Positions 54,136 to 61,649 of a stretch of DNA of 64,000 nucleotides are shown here, in pieces. Every line of letters begins with the position of its first letter. Positions within the stretch are counted from its first letter, which is position 1. The notes beneath the pieces are model-generated. The model had not been told where the DNA came from and made no database searches. It saw only the letters and a list, made by a program, of their open reading frames with translations. Source of the DNA: Myxococcota bacterium (GTDB lineage Bacteria > Myxococcota_A > UBA9160 > UBA6930); NCBI GenBank assembly GCA_028285625.1, contig JANQOX010000014.1:186001-250000 (forward strand), written 5' to 3'. Made by a program: the position numbers and the translations under genes.

Positions 54136-55568
54136 ACCCGCGCAACACGGCGATCCTGGCGGTTCTGGCCGCGCTGCTCGGCGCCTTCATCTGGTTCTAC
54201 GAGATCCAGGGTGAGGACGCGCGCGCGAAGGCCGAGGACGCCGAGAAGCAGCTGTTCGCTGGGGTCGAGACCGACGATGTCACGGCGATCGTCCTGCGAA
54301 CCACCGATGGGCACGATGCGCGCCTCGAGCGGGACGCAGAGGGGGACGGCTGGCGCCTGGTCGAGCCGCTGCCGTTCGCGGCCGACACGCTCACCGCCGA
54401 CGGTCTGGCGTCGAGCCTGGCCGAGCTGGCGAGCGAGGCCGTCTTCGACGACCCCGAGCCGCTCGCGGCCTACGGGCTCGACACCGATCCGGCGCTGCAC
54501 TTCGAGGTGGGCGACACCCGCCACGCGCTTCGGATCGGCGACAAGACGCCGGTGGGCGGCAACACCTACCTGGCCGCCGAAGGCGACGCCCGCGTGTTCG
54601 CGGCCGCAACCTGGCGGGTCACCGCACTCGACAAGACGCTGCTCGACCTGCGCGATCGCAGCGTGCTCGACTTCGACCGGGATGCCGTTCGGGGCCTGCG
54701 GGCAAGCTGGGACGGCGGCGAAGTCGCCCTGGTGCGCGAGGGCGAGGTCTGGAAGCTCGTCGAACCGATCGCGTCGGACGCCGATTCGAACGCCGTGGAC
54801 GGGTTGCTCTCGAACCTGCAGTTCCTGCGTGCAGATGGCTTCGTGGATGACCCCGGCCTCGACGAAGCGACCGGGCTCGATGCGCCGCTGTTCGCCATCG
54901 AACTCGATCTCGGCGAGGGCGCCGAGCCCGTGCGCATGGCCGTGTCGTCGGTCGCGCAGGGGGCCCTGCGGCAGGTCCGTGGTCAGGCCGAAGGCGCGCT
55001 CTACCTCATCCCCGAGGCGCGGGCGGCGGACTTTCCGCGCGACGTGGTCGCCTACCGCTTCAAGCAGCTCGCCGACTTCCCGGTCTCCGATGCGCGCGAC
55101 TTCGAGATCCACTTCGGCGGGACCAGCGGTTCGGATTCGGTCACCGGCACCCGCGGTGACCAGGGCTGGACGGTCACTCCGCGCGCCATGGCTCCCGGCC
55201 TCGCGGCGCGGCTGGTCTCGGAGCTGGCGATGCTCGAGGCCGCCGACATCGCCGCCGACGCCATGGGCCCGGACGAGCTGGCCGAACTCTCGCTCTCGCC
55301 GCCTGCGGTGGAGATCCGCGTGCGCGGAGGCGCCGACGGTGCGGACGACGTGCTCGCCGACGTCTCGCTCGGAGGGGCCGATCCCAGCCGGGGTATCGCC
55401 GCCATGCGTGCCGGCGACCCCGTGGTCTACTGGCTCGACTTCGAGCTGGCCGAGCACCTGCCGGTGAGCCGCGAGGCCTTCGCCAACCGCTTCGTCGCCG
55501 AACAGGACGAGACCGCTCCGGATCCCGACGACGCCATGACCGACGAGGCCGCGTCGAGTCCCGAGTAG
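54132..55568 (+). CDS. DUF4340 domain-containing protein
   Basis: A 478-residue protein with one N-terminal helix (TAILAVLAALLGAFIWFYEI) and several DUF4340 repeats: VTAIVLRTTDGHDARLERDA then GDGWRLVEP, LRASWDGGEVALVREGEVWK. GTG 54132 overlaps the GldG-like gene. This combination (ATPase, permease, GldG-like, DUF4340) recurs in many Gram-negatives with no assigned function. An acidic tail of about 30 residues ends it. It stops 8 bases before the convergent phosphatase gene. Confidence 0.87.
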   Translation: MNPRNTAILAVLAALLGAFIWFYEIQGEDARAKAEDAEKQLFAGVETDDVTAIVLRTTDGHDARLERDAEGDGWRLVEPLPFAADTLTADGLASSLAELASEAVFDDPEPLAAYGLDTDPALHFEVGDTRHALRIGDKTPVGGNTYLAAEGDARVFAAATWRVTALDKTLLDLRDRSVLDFDRDAVRGLRASWDGGEVALVREGEVWKLVEPIASDADSNAVDGLLSNLQFLRADGFVDDPGLDEATGLDAPLFAIELDLGEGAEPVRMAVSSVAQGALRQVRGQAEGALYLIPEARAADFPRDVVAYRFKQLADFPVSDARDFEIHFGGTSGSDSVTGTRGDQGWTVTPRAMAPGLAARLVSELAMLEAADIAADAMGPDELAELSLSPPAVEIRVRGGADGADDVLADVSLGGADPSRGIAAMRAGDPVVYWLDFELAEHLPVSREAFANRFVAEQDETAPDPDDAMTDEAASSPE

Positions 55569-55576
55569 CGAGGGGC

Positions 55577-56377
55577 CTAGGCTGCGGCGCCGGTGTCCAG
55601 GAGCACGCGGCGCATGGCCTCGTGCAGGGCGCCATTGCTGGCCACCACGGTGCGGCCGCTGCGGTGGTCGCTGCCGCCGTGGACGTCGCTCATGCGACCG
55701 CCGGCCTCCTCGACGATCAGGGCGCCGGCGGCCACGTCCCACGGCGAGAGCTTGAGCTCCCAGTAACCGTCGAGTCGCCCGGCGGCCACGTAGCAGAGGT
55801 CGAGGGCCGCGCTGCCGTCGCGACGCAGGGCGCGCGCGCTCTTCAGCATGGCGGCGAAGCTCTCGAGGTTGTCGCGCTCGCTCTTGCGCCGATCGTACGC
55901 GAAGCCCGTTGCGAGCAGCGCGCGGTCCAGGGCGGTCTCGGTGGACACGTGGATCGGCCGGTCGTTGCAGAAGGCGCCGCCGCCTGCGGTGGCGGTGTAG
56001 AGCTCATCCATCAGGGGGTCGTAGACCACGCCCAGCAGGGGCTCGCCCTCGCGCTCGACGCCGATCGACACGCAGAAGCGCGGGTACGCGTGGGCGTAGT
56101 TGGTGGTGCCGTCGAGCGGGTCGATCACCCAGCGGTGCCGGGCCCCGGGCCGATCGACCCCCGACCCCTCCTCGGCCAGGATCGCGTCGTCCGGGCGCTC
56201 GCGCTCGATGGCGCCGACCACCAGCGCCTCGCAGGCGTGATCGACCTCGGTCACCAGGTCCACGGCGGCGCTCTTGGTCGCAATGGTGAGATCGGTCTCG
56301 TAGCGCTCGCGCTGGATGGCGCCCGCCTCGCGCGCCAGTCGTATGGCCAGGGCGAGCAGGTCGTCGGTTTCGCTCAC
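55577..56377 (-). CDS. Inositol monophosphatase family protein
   Basis: A 266-residue Mg2+/Li+-sensitive phosphatase. Metal motifs are ILAEEGSG, WVIDPLDGTTNYAHAYPRFC and SPWDVAAGALIVEEAGGRMS. In E. coli the equivalent SuhB also affects ribosome and rRNA transcription; substrate use here is not known. GTG 56377 overlaps the tatD stop. A longer reading frame upstream belongs to tatD in another frame. Confidence 0.93.
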   Translation of the reverse strand: MSETDDLLALAIRLAREAGAIQRERYETDLTIATKSAAVDLVTEVDHACEALVVGAIERERPDDAILAEEGSGVDRPGARHRWVIDPLDGTTNYAHAYPRFCVSIGVEREGEPLLGVVYDPLMDELYTATAGGGAFCNDRPIHVSTETALDRALLATGFAYDRRKSERDNLESFAAMLKSARALRRDGSAALDLCYVAAGRLDGYWELKLSPWDVAAGALIVEEAGGRMSDVHGGSDHRSGRTVVASNGALHEAMRRVLLDTGAAA

Positions 56378-57174
56378 TCGGTGGCGTCCGGCAAGCGATA
56401 GAACGCCGCGGCGTTGCGCGTGGTGGTGCGTGCGACCTCTTCGACCGGCACCTGCTTCACGCCCGCCAGGGTCTCCCCGACGGCGACCACCCATGCCGGC
56501 TCGTTGCGCCGTCCGCGATGACCTTCCGGTGCCAGGAAGGGCGCGTCGGTCTCGACCAGCAGGGCCTCGAGGGGCAGTGCCCGGGCCACGTCGCGCAGGT
56601 CGGCGGCGCGCTTGAAGGTGACGATGCCCGAGAACGAGACCCGCAGCCGTTCGTCGAGGGCACGCAGGGCGAACGGGGTGTCGTGCGTGTAGCAGTGCAG
56701 CACGCCGTCCACGTCGCCCCGGCCCTCGGCGCGCCAGATGTCGAGCAGCTCGTCGTAGGCGTCGGTGCCCCGGTCGCGAACGTGGATGCTCACGGGCAAG
56801 TCGGTCTCGCGGGCCAGCGCCACCTGCTCGGCAAAGGCGCGGCGCTGGGCCTCGCGCGGGCTGTTCTCGTAGTAGTAGTCGAGGCCGCACTCGCCCACGG
56901 CCATCACGCGCGGGTGGTCGAGCCAGGCGCGGACACGCGCACGCCCCGCGTCGTCCCAGACCTCGGCATCGTGCGGGTGGATGCCGGCCGTGGCGAACAC
57001 GCGCGGGTCACGCTCGGCCAGGTCGATGGCCTGCTGGTTGGCTTCGAGCCCGTATCCGGCGCCCACACAGATCAGTCGCTCGACCCCCGCGGCGAAGGCG
57101 CGCTCGAGGACGGCGTCGCGGTCTTCGTCGTAGCGGTCCGCGGTCACGTGGCAGTGGCTGTCGATCCAGCTCAC
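56374..57174 (-). CDS. tatD: TatD-family metal-dependent deoxyribonuclease
   Basis: A 266-residue TIM-barrel metallohydrolase: metal ligands in DSHCHV, GIHPHDA, GECGLDYYYENSP, HVRD, HCYTHD, and ETDAPFLAPEGHRGRRNEPA. TatD-type enzymes are 3'-5' DNases or related hydrolases. In many bacteria this gene lies next to metG, as it does here. GTG start 57174 overlaps the metG stop. Confidence 0.93.
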   Translation of the reverse strand: MSWIDSHCHVTADRYDEDRDAVLERAFAAGVERLICVGAGYGLEANQQAIDLAERDPRVFATAGIHPHDAEVWDDAGRARVRAWLDHPRVMAVGECGLDYYYENSPREAQRRAFAEQVALARETDLPVSIHVRDRGTDAYDELLDIWRAEGRGDVDGVLHCYTHDTPFALRALDERLRVSFSGIVTFKRAADLRDVARALPLEALLVETDAPFLAPEGHRGRRNEPAWVVAVGETLAGVKQVPVEEVARTTTRNAAAFYRLPDATE

Positions 57175-58718
57175 GGGGCCTCCACGCGAGGGAAGAGGGC
57201 CTCGCCCTTGCGGGTGGACGTGCCCGGCGCGGGGGCGTCGAAGGCCGCGGCGGTGTCGGGCAACCGCGCCGAGGCGAGCGCACCCGAGCAGCCCAGACGC
57301 GCCAGGATCTCTTCGGCCGTGTCCGGCACGAAGGGGCCGAGCAGCAGCGCGATGCTGTGCAGCGCCTGGCAGCAGGTGTGGAGGGTGGTGCGCACCTCGC
57401 CCATGCGGGCCTCGTCCTTGGCCGCCTTCCAGGGTGCGCGGGCATCGACGTAGCGGTTGGTCGCGTCCACCAGGGCGAAGATCGCAGCCAGGGCCCGGTT
57501 CGGCTCCAAGCGGCGCATGTGCTCGTCGACGGCGCGGGCGGCCTCGACGGATGCATCGCGCACATGCTCCTCCTCCGCCCCGGCGCCGTCCGGCTCGGGG
57601 ACCTGCCCGTCGCAGTAGCGGGCGGTCATGTTCAGCGTGCGGCTCACGAGGTTGCCCAGGTTGTTCGCGAGGTCGGCGTTGATGCGGGTGACCAGCGCTT
57701 CTTCAGTGAAGGACGCATCCAGGCCGAACGACATGTCGCGCAGCAGGAAGTATCGGAAGGCATCGAACCCGTACTGCTCGCGCATGGCCAGCGGCGAGAT
57801 CATGTTGCCCAGGCTCTTGCTGATCTTGCGGTCGTCCACGTTCCAGTAGCCGTGCACGTTCAGGTGCTGGTAGAGAGGCAGGCCTGCGGCCCGGAGCATC
57901 GTCGGCCAGAAGACGCCGTGGGGCTTCAGGATGTCCTTGGCGACCAGGTGCTCGGCGGCGGCCCAGCGCACTTCGAAGGCCGGGTCGTCGGGGTAGCCCA
58001 TGCCCGCCAGGTAGTTGATGAGCGCGTCGAACCAGACGTAGCAGACGTAGTCGGCGTCGAAAGGAAGCTCGATCCCCCAGGTGAGACGCGACTTGGGGCG
58101 CGAGATACAGAGGTCGTCGAGGCCGCTTCCCTCGCGCAGCATGGCGAGCACCTCGTTGCGGTAGCGTTCGGGGCGGATCAGGTCGGGCTGGGCTTCGAGC
58201 GTCTCGCCGAGCCAGTCGAAGTACCGCGTCATCTTGAAGAAGTAGTTCGACTCCTTGCGCCGCTCGGGTGCGCGCTCGTGGTCTCGGCACAGGCCATCCA
58301 CCATGTCGCGGTCGGTGAGGAAGCGCTCGCAGCCCACGCAGTACAGGCCCTCGTACTCGCGAAAGTCGATGTCGCCCTGATCGTGCACACGCGTGAGCAG
58401 GGTCTGCACGGCACGGATGTGGTCGGCGTCGGTGGTGCGGATGAAGCGGTCGTACGAGATGCCGATCTCGTCCCAGGTGTCGCGAAAGATGCCCGAGATG
58501 CGGTCGGTGAACGCCTTGGGTTCGAGCCCGTCCCGGGCCGCGGCCTCGGCGATCTTGTCGCCATGCTCGTCGGTGCCGGTCAGGAAGAACGTCTCCTCGC
58601 CCGCGAGCCGGTGGTAGCGAGCCAGCGTGTCGGCCACGACCGTCGTGTAGGTGTGGCCGATGTGGGGCTCGGCGTTCACGTAGTAGATGGGCGTGGTGAT
58701 CGCGTAGTGGCGGCTCAT
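57171..58718 (-). CDS. metG: Methionyl-tRNA synthetase
   Basis: A 515-residue class I synthetase: HIGH as AEPHIGHTYTTV (residues 18-22), KMSKS as RKISKSLGNM, the zinc knuckle YCVGCERFL and CRDH, and WFDALINYLAG. It lacks the extra C-terminal tRNA-binding EMAP/Trbp111-type domain, so it is the short form. ATG 58718; a GTG/ATG in the same frame a few codons up (58733) is possible. The start lies inside the repeat at 58715-58757. Confidence 0.95.
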   Translation of the reverse strand: MSRHYAITTPIYYVNAEPHIGHTYTTVVADTLARYHRLAGEETFFLTGTDEHGDKIAEAAARDGLEPKAFTDRISGIFRDTWDEIGISYDRFIRTTDADHIRAVQTLLTRVHDQGDIDFREYEGLYCVGCERFLTDRDMVDGLCRDHERAPERRKESNYFFKMTRYFDWLGETLEAQPDLIRPERYRNEVLAMLREGSGLDDLCISRPKSRLTWGIELPFDADYVCYVWFDALINYLAGMGYPDDPAFEVRWAAAEHLVAKDILKPHGVFWPTMLRAAGLPLYQHLNVHGYWNVDDRKISKSLGNMISPLAMREQYGFDAFRYFLLRDMSFGLDASFTEEALVTRINADLANNLGNLVSRTLNMTARYCDGQVPEPDGAGAEEEHVRDASVEAARAVDEHMRRLEPNRALAAIFALVDATNRYVDARAPWKAAKDEARMGEVRTTLHTCCQALHSIALLLGPFVPDTAEEILARLGCSGALASARLPDTAAAFDAPAPGTSTRKGEALFPRVEAP

Positions 58719-58757
58719 CGTGCGGCCTCGCACAGCACGGTCATCGTGCGGCCTCGC
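58715..58757. repeat. 17-bp direct repeat at the holB/metG junction
   Basis: TCATCGTGCGGCCTCGC occurs at 58715-58731 and 58741-58757 (period 26). The first copy holds the metG ATG and the second the holB TGA. If one 26-base unit were removed, holB and metG would overlap as ATGA. Confidence 0.8.
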
Positions 58758-59625
58758 GGACGGCGAGCAGGGCGCGTTCGGCCACCATCTGCGGGTTGGC
58801 GTTGCGCTGGACCAGCACCTTGCGGCAGTCCTGCAGGGTGCGGAACGCGCGCAGCGCGGGCTCGGGGTCGTCGTCGGGCGCGCTGGTCGCGCGCTCGTGG
58901 AGCCAGGCCGAGGCGGTGGCGAGCAGCTCGGTCACGCCGGCGGCCGCCGGCGCGCGCGCACCGCGGTACTCCTCGGCCCAGTCGAGTACGTCGGGGATCG
59001 ACGCGCCTGCCAGCCGTTCGAGCCGCGCCAGCTGCTCGCGGGTCTCGTCGCTGGCTTCGTCGCCCAGAAGCGTCCGACCCCGGCGCAGCACCACGCGTTG
59101 GCAACGCGACCTGACCGTGGCGAGCAGGCCTTCGGCGGTCGCGGTCACCAGCAGCAGCGAGGTCTGCGGCGGCGGTTCTTCGAGCGTGCGAAGCAGGGCG
59201 TTCTGCGCCTCCTGGTTCAGCCACTCGGCGTCGGCGACGACCGCCACGCGCCGGGCCCCGTCGGTACTCTGCAGGCGCAGCGTCCGCTGCAGGGCCCTCA
59301 CCTGGTCGATCCGCACGCGGGTGTCGTCGGCGCCGCGCTCGATCCAGAGCAGGTCGGCGTGGTCGCCCACGTGGCGTAGCAACGGGCCCTTCTTGCCGCT
59401 GCCGTCGAGCGGGATCGGGTCGCCCGGGTCGGAGCGGCCGCAGGGGCCGCAGGCCCCGCACGGAGCCTGCTGGGCGTCACCCTCGCAGACCAGCGCTCGG
59501 GCAAAGCGCAGGGCGAGATCGGCCGGCCCCGGAGGCGGGCCCGAGAACAGGTAGGCCGAGTGCACGCGGTCGCTCTCGAGGCTGCGCACGAGGGCGTTCC
59601 AGGGATCGTGCGCCGGGGGCTCCAT
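58741..59625 (-). CDS. holB: DNA polymerase III subunit delta prime
   Basis: A 294-residue clamp-loader subunit: HSAYLFSGPPPGPADLALRF at the P-loop position (degenerate, as is normal for delta prime), the four-Cys zinc knuckle APCGACGPCGRSD, RVAVVADAEWLNQEAQNALL and RTLEEPPPQTSLLLVTATAE. It bridges to the clamp loader at the replication fork. Upstream of metG and tatD on the same strand; the order holB-metG-tatD is a common one. Confidence 0.9.
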   Translation of the reverse strand: MEPPAHDPWNALVRSLESDRVHSAYLFSGPPPGPADLALRFARALVCEGDAQQAPCGACGPCGRSDPGDPIPLDGSGKKGPLLRHVGDHADLLWIERGADDTRVRIDQVRALQRTLRLQSTDGARRVAVVADAEWLNQEAQNALLRTLEEPPPQTSLLLVTATAEGLLATVRSRCQRVVLRRGRTLLGDEASDETREQLARLERLAGASIPDVLDWAEEYRGARAPAAAGVTELLATASAWLHERATSAPDDDPEPALRAFRTLQDCRKVLVQRNANPQMVAERALLAVREAAR

Positions 59626-59717
59626 GCGCGGCCGATTGTCACGAAATCCCTTTCGGGGCTCAAGGTTCGGCGAGCGACTGCCGATTCAGTGCGCGTCTGT
59701 GCATCAGGAGGATCGGC

Positions 59718-60179
59718 ATGGCGTTCGGGCGTGGCAGGACCAGTGGAGACGTGACTTCGGAGGAGCCTCGGACGGCTCCGCAAGCGGCCCAGGCGCCGCC
59801 GGCCGCGGAGGGCGGGCCCCTCACGGCCTTCATCGACCAGGGGTCGAGTTTCGAGGGCAAGCTCTCGTTCAAGGATACGGTTCGGATCGACGGCAACTTC
59901 TCGGGTGAGATCACCAGCGAGAACACCCTGATCGTGGGAGAGCCTGGCGAGGTCCAGGCCGACATCCGCTCGAAGACCGTTGTGGTGAGCGGCACCGTCA
60001 TGGGCAACGTGACGGCTTCGCAGAAGCTCGTGATCCACAAGACCGGCTGCCTCGAGGGCAACGTCGAGACGGCCAGCCTGGTGGTGGAAGAGGGCGCCCA
60101 GCTCAACGGGCAGCTCAAGATGAACTCGGGCGCGAGCGCGGGCACCGCGCCGAAGTCCAAGGCGAAGTCCGAGGACTAG
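59718..60179 (+). CDS. Bactofilin
   Basis: A 153-residue bactofilin (polymer-forming cytoskeletal protein, DUF583). The beta-helix core is SFEGKLSFKDTVRIDGNFSG, EITSENTLIVGEPGEVQADI, GTVMGNVTASQKLVIHKTGC and LVVEEGAQLNGQLKM, flanked by disordered ends. Bactofilins shape cell morphology or polar structures. An AGGAGG lies 7 bases before the ATG, the best ribosome-binding site in the window. Divergent from holB. Confidence 0.93.
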   Translation: MAFGRGRTSGDVTSEEPRTAPQAAQAPPAAEGGPLTAFIDQGSSFEGKLSFKDTVRIDGNFSGEITSENTLIVGEPGEVQADIRSKTVVVSGTVMGNVTASQKLVIHKTGCLEGNVETASLVVEEGAQLNGQLKMNSGASAGTAPKSKAKSED

Positions 60180-60198
60180 GGACCGTCAGGGGGGGCGC

Positions 60199-60243
60199 GC
60201 CAGCCCGGGAGCCCGGCTCGCATGCCCGGGCTCCCGGGCTGGC
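60199..60243 (+). terminator. Strong hairpin after bactofilin
   Basis: A perfect 18-bp inverted repeat (60199-60216 and 60226-60243, GCCAGCCCGGGAGCCCGG and its complement) encloses a 9-base loop just past the bactofilin stop. No U-tract follows, so it is a likely but not textbook terminator, perhaps aided by Rho or acting as a 3' stabiliser. Confidence 0.6.
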
Positions 60244-60320
60244 ATCGCCACGCCCCGGGGCCGGGCAGGGATCCGGGGCATTGGTAGAGTCCCTGGGATG
60301 CACACGCACGGCCCTCTCCA

Positions 60321-61016
60321 TTGCAGGTGAGCGTCCGGTTCTTCGGGCCGGTTCGCGAAGCCACCGGCAGCAAGGAACTCCAGGTCCGCCTGGACGCCGG
60401 TGCGCGGCTGGCCGACCTCCGGGCGCTGCTCGCGGCCGATCACCCGATCTTCGTCGACCTCGGCGACCGTCTTCGTGCTTCGGTGAACCTCGAGGTTGCG
60501 GCCGACACCACGGTGCTGGCCGACGGTGACGAGATCGCCTTCCTGCCGCCGGTCTCCGGCGGTTCAGGGGACCCACCGCGCGGCGCCTCGGATGACCTGT
60601 CGCGCCGCTGCTGGATCTCGGACCAACCGCTCGACGTGGGCGCCGTCACGAATCGCGTGCTGGGCCCCGACGCAGGCGGGCTGGTCACGTTTCTCGGTGC
60701 GGTGCGCAACCAGGCCCGGGGGCGCGAGATCGAGCACCTCGAGTACGAGGCGTATCCCGACATGGCCGAGCGCGAAATGGAGCGCATTGCCGACGAAGCC
60801 GCCGAGAAGTGGCCGGGTGCGCGCGTGGCGGTGGCCCACCGCACCGGGCACCTCGCCATCGGAGACCTGGCCGTGGTGGTGGCGGCCGCCGCGCCCCACC
60901 GGGCCGAGGCCTTCGCCGCCGCGCGCTACACCATCGACACGCTCAAGGAGCGGGTGCCGATCTGGAAGAAGGAAGTCGCCACCGACGGCGCCTACTGGGT
61001 GGACGACCACGCGTGA
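60321..61016 (+). CDS. MoaD-MoaE fusion (molybdopterin synthase, MoaX-like)
   Basis: A 231-residue fusion of both molybdopterin synthase subunits. Residues 1-80 are MoaD (VSVRFFGPVREATGSKEL; DGDEIAFLPPVSGG), and from about 90 MoaE (GLVTFLGAVRNQARGREIEH; LEYEAYPDMAEREMERIADE; RTGHLAIGDLAVVVAAAAPH; VPIWKKEVATDGAYW). The C-terminal GG needed for the MoaD thiocarboxylate is internal, followed by Ser (VSGG|SGDPP). In M. tuberculosis MoaX the protein is cut after the GG, between Gly82 and Ser83, and the same seems required here. TTG 60321 or GTG 60327 start. Confidence 0.9.
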   Translation: MQVSVRFFGPVREATGSKELQVRLDAGARLADLRALLAADHPIFVDLGDRLRASVNLEVAADTTVLADGDEIAFLPPVSGGSGDPPRGASDDLSRRCWISDQPLDVGAVTNRVLGPDAGGLVTFLGAVRNQARGREIEHLEYEAYPDMAEREMERIADEAAEKWPGARVAVAHRTGHLAIGDLAVVVAAAAPHRAEAFAAARYTIDTLKERVPIWKKEVATDGAYWVDDHA

Positions 61017-61585
61017 GCGGGCGCCAAGACCAGGACTCGACCGGGCATGGCGGCGGCGAAGCGGGCGGCCTGCACGCCCACCGAGAGGCCGCACCCCGCA
61101 GCCTCGCCGTGGCGGTGGTGACGGTGAGCGATACCCGCACCCTGGCGACCGACACGGGCGGCGCCTCGATTGCCGACGCACTCGAGGGGGCCGGCCACAG
61201 CGTGGCCCGTCGCACCATCGTGCCCGACGAGATCGAGGCGATCCGCGCCGCGGTGACCGAGTCGCTCGACGACGACGGCGTCGTCGCCGTGATCGTCACC
61301 GGCGGCACCGGGGTCGCTCCCCGCGACGTCACGCCCGAGGCCATCGCGCCGCTGCTCGACCGCGAGGTGCCCGGCTTCGGCGAGTTGTTCCGGATGCTCT
61401 CGTTCGAAGAGATCGGTCCGGCCGCCATGCTGTCGCGCGCGTTCGCGGGCCTGCGCGGCGAGAAGGTCGTGATCGCGCTGCCCGGCTCTCGCGGCGCGAT
61501 CCGCCTGGCCATGGAGCGGCTGGTGCTGCCCGAGATCGGCCACCTGGTGGGCGAGGGCGGCAAGCACGTGGGGCTCAAGCCCTAA
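61013..61585 (+). CDS. Molybdopterin adenylyltransferase-type MogA/MoaB family protein
   Basis: A 190-residue MogA/MoaB protein: VAVVTVSDTRTLATDTGGAS, VIVTGGTGVAPRDVTPEAIA, FRMLSFEEIGPAAMLSRAFA and ALPGSRGAIRLAMERLVLPE are typical. It adenylates molybdopterin before metal insertion. A His/Gly-rich N-terminal leader of about 30 residues is extra. GTG 61013 overlaps the MoaD-MoaE stop. No Moco riboswitch is visible upstream. Confidence 0.92.
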   Translation: MSGRQDQDSTGHGGGEAGGLHAHREAAPRSLAVAVVTVSDTRTLATDTGGASIADALEGAGHSVARRTIVPDEIEAIRAAVTESLDDDGVVAVIVTGGTGVAPRDVTPEAIAPLLDREVPGFGELFRMLSFEEIGPAAMLSRAFAGLRGEKVVIALPGSRGAIRLAMERLVLPEIGHLVGEGGKHVGLKP

Positions 61586-61649
61586 CCCAGGGGCCTCCGC
61601 TCGTCCCCGCGCGGTCAAGCGCGCCGCACGGGGGGCCGATTGCCCGACG

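Noticed and set aside
58741..59625. holB considered a pseudogene because its P-loop is degenerate
   Set aside because: Delta prime subunits normally lack a working P-loop; the zinc knuckle and sensor motifs are intact.
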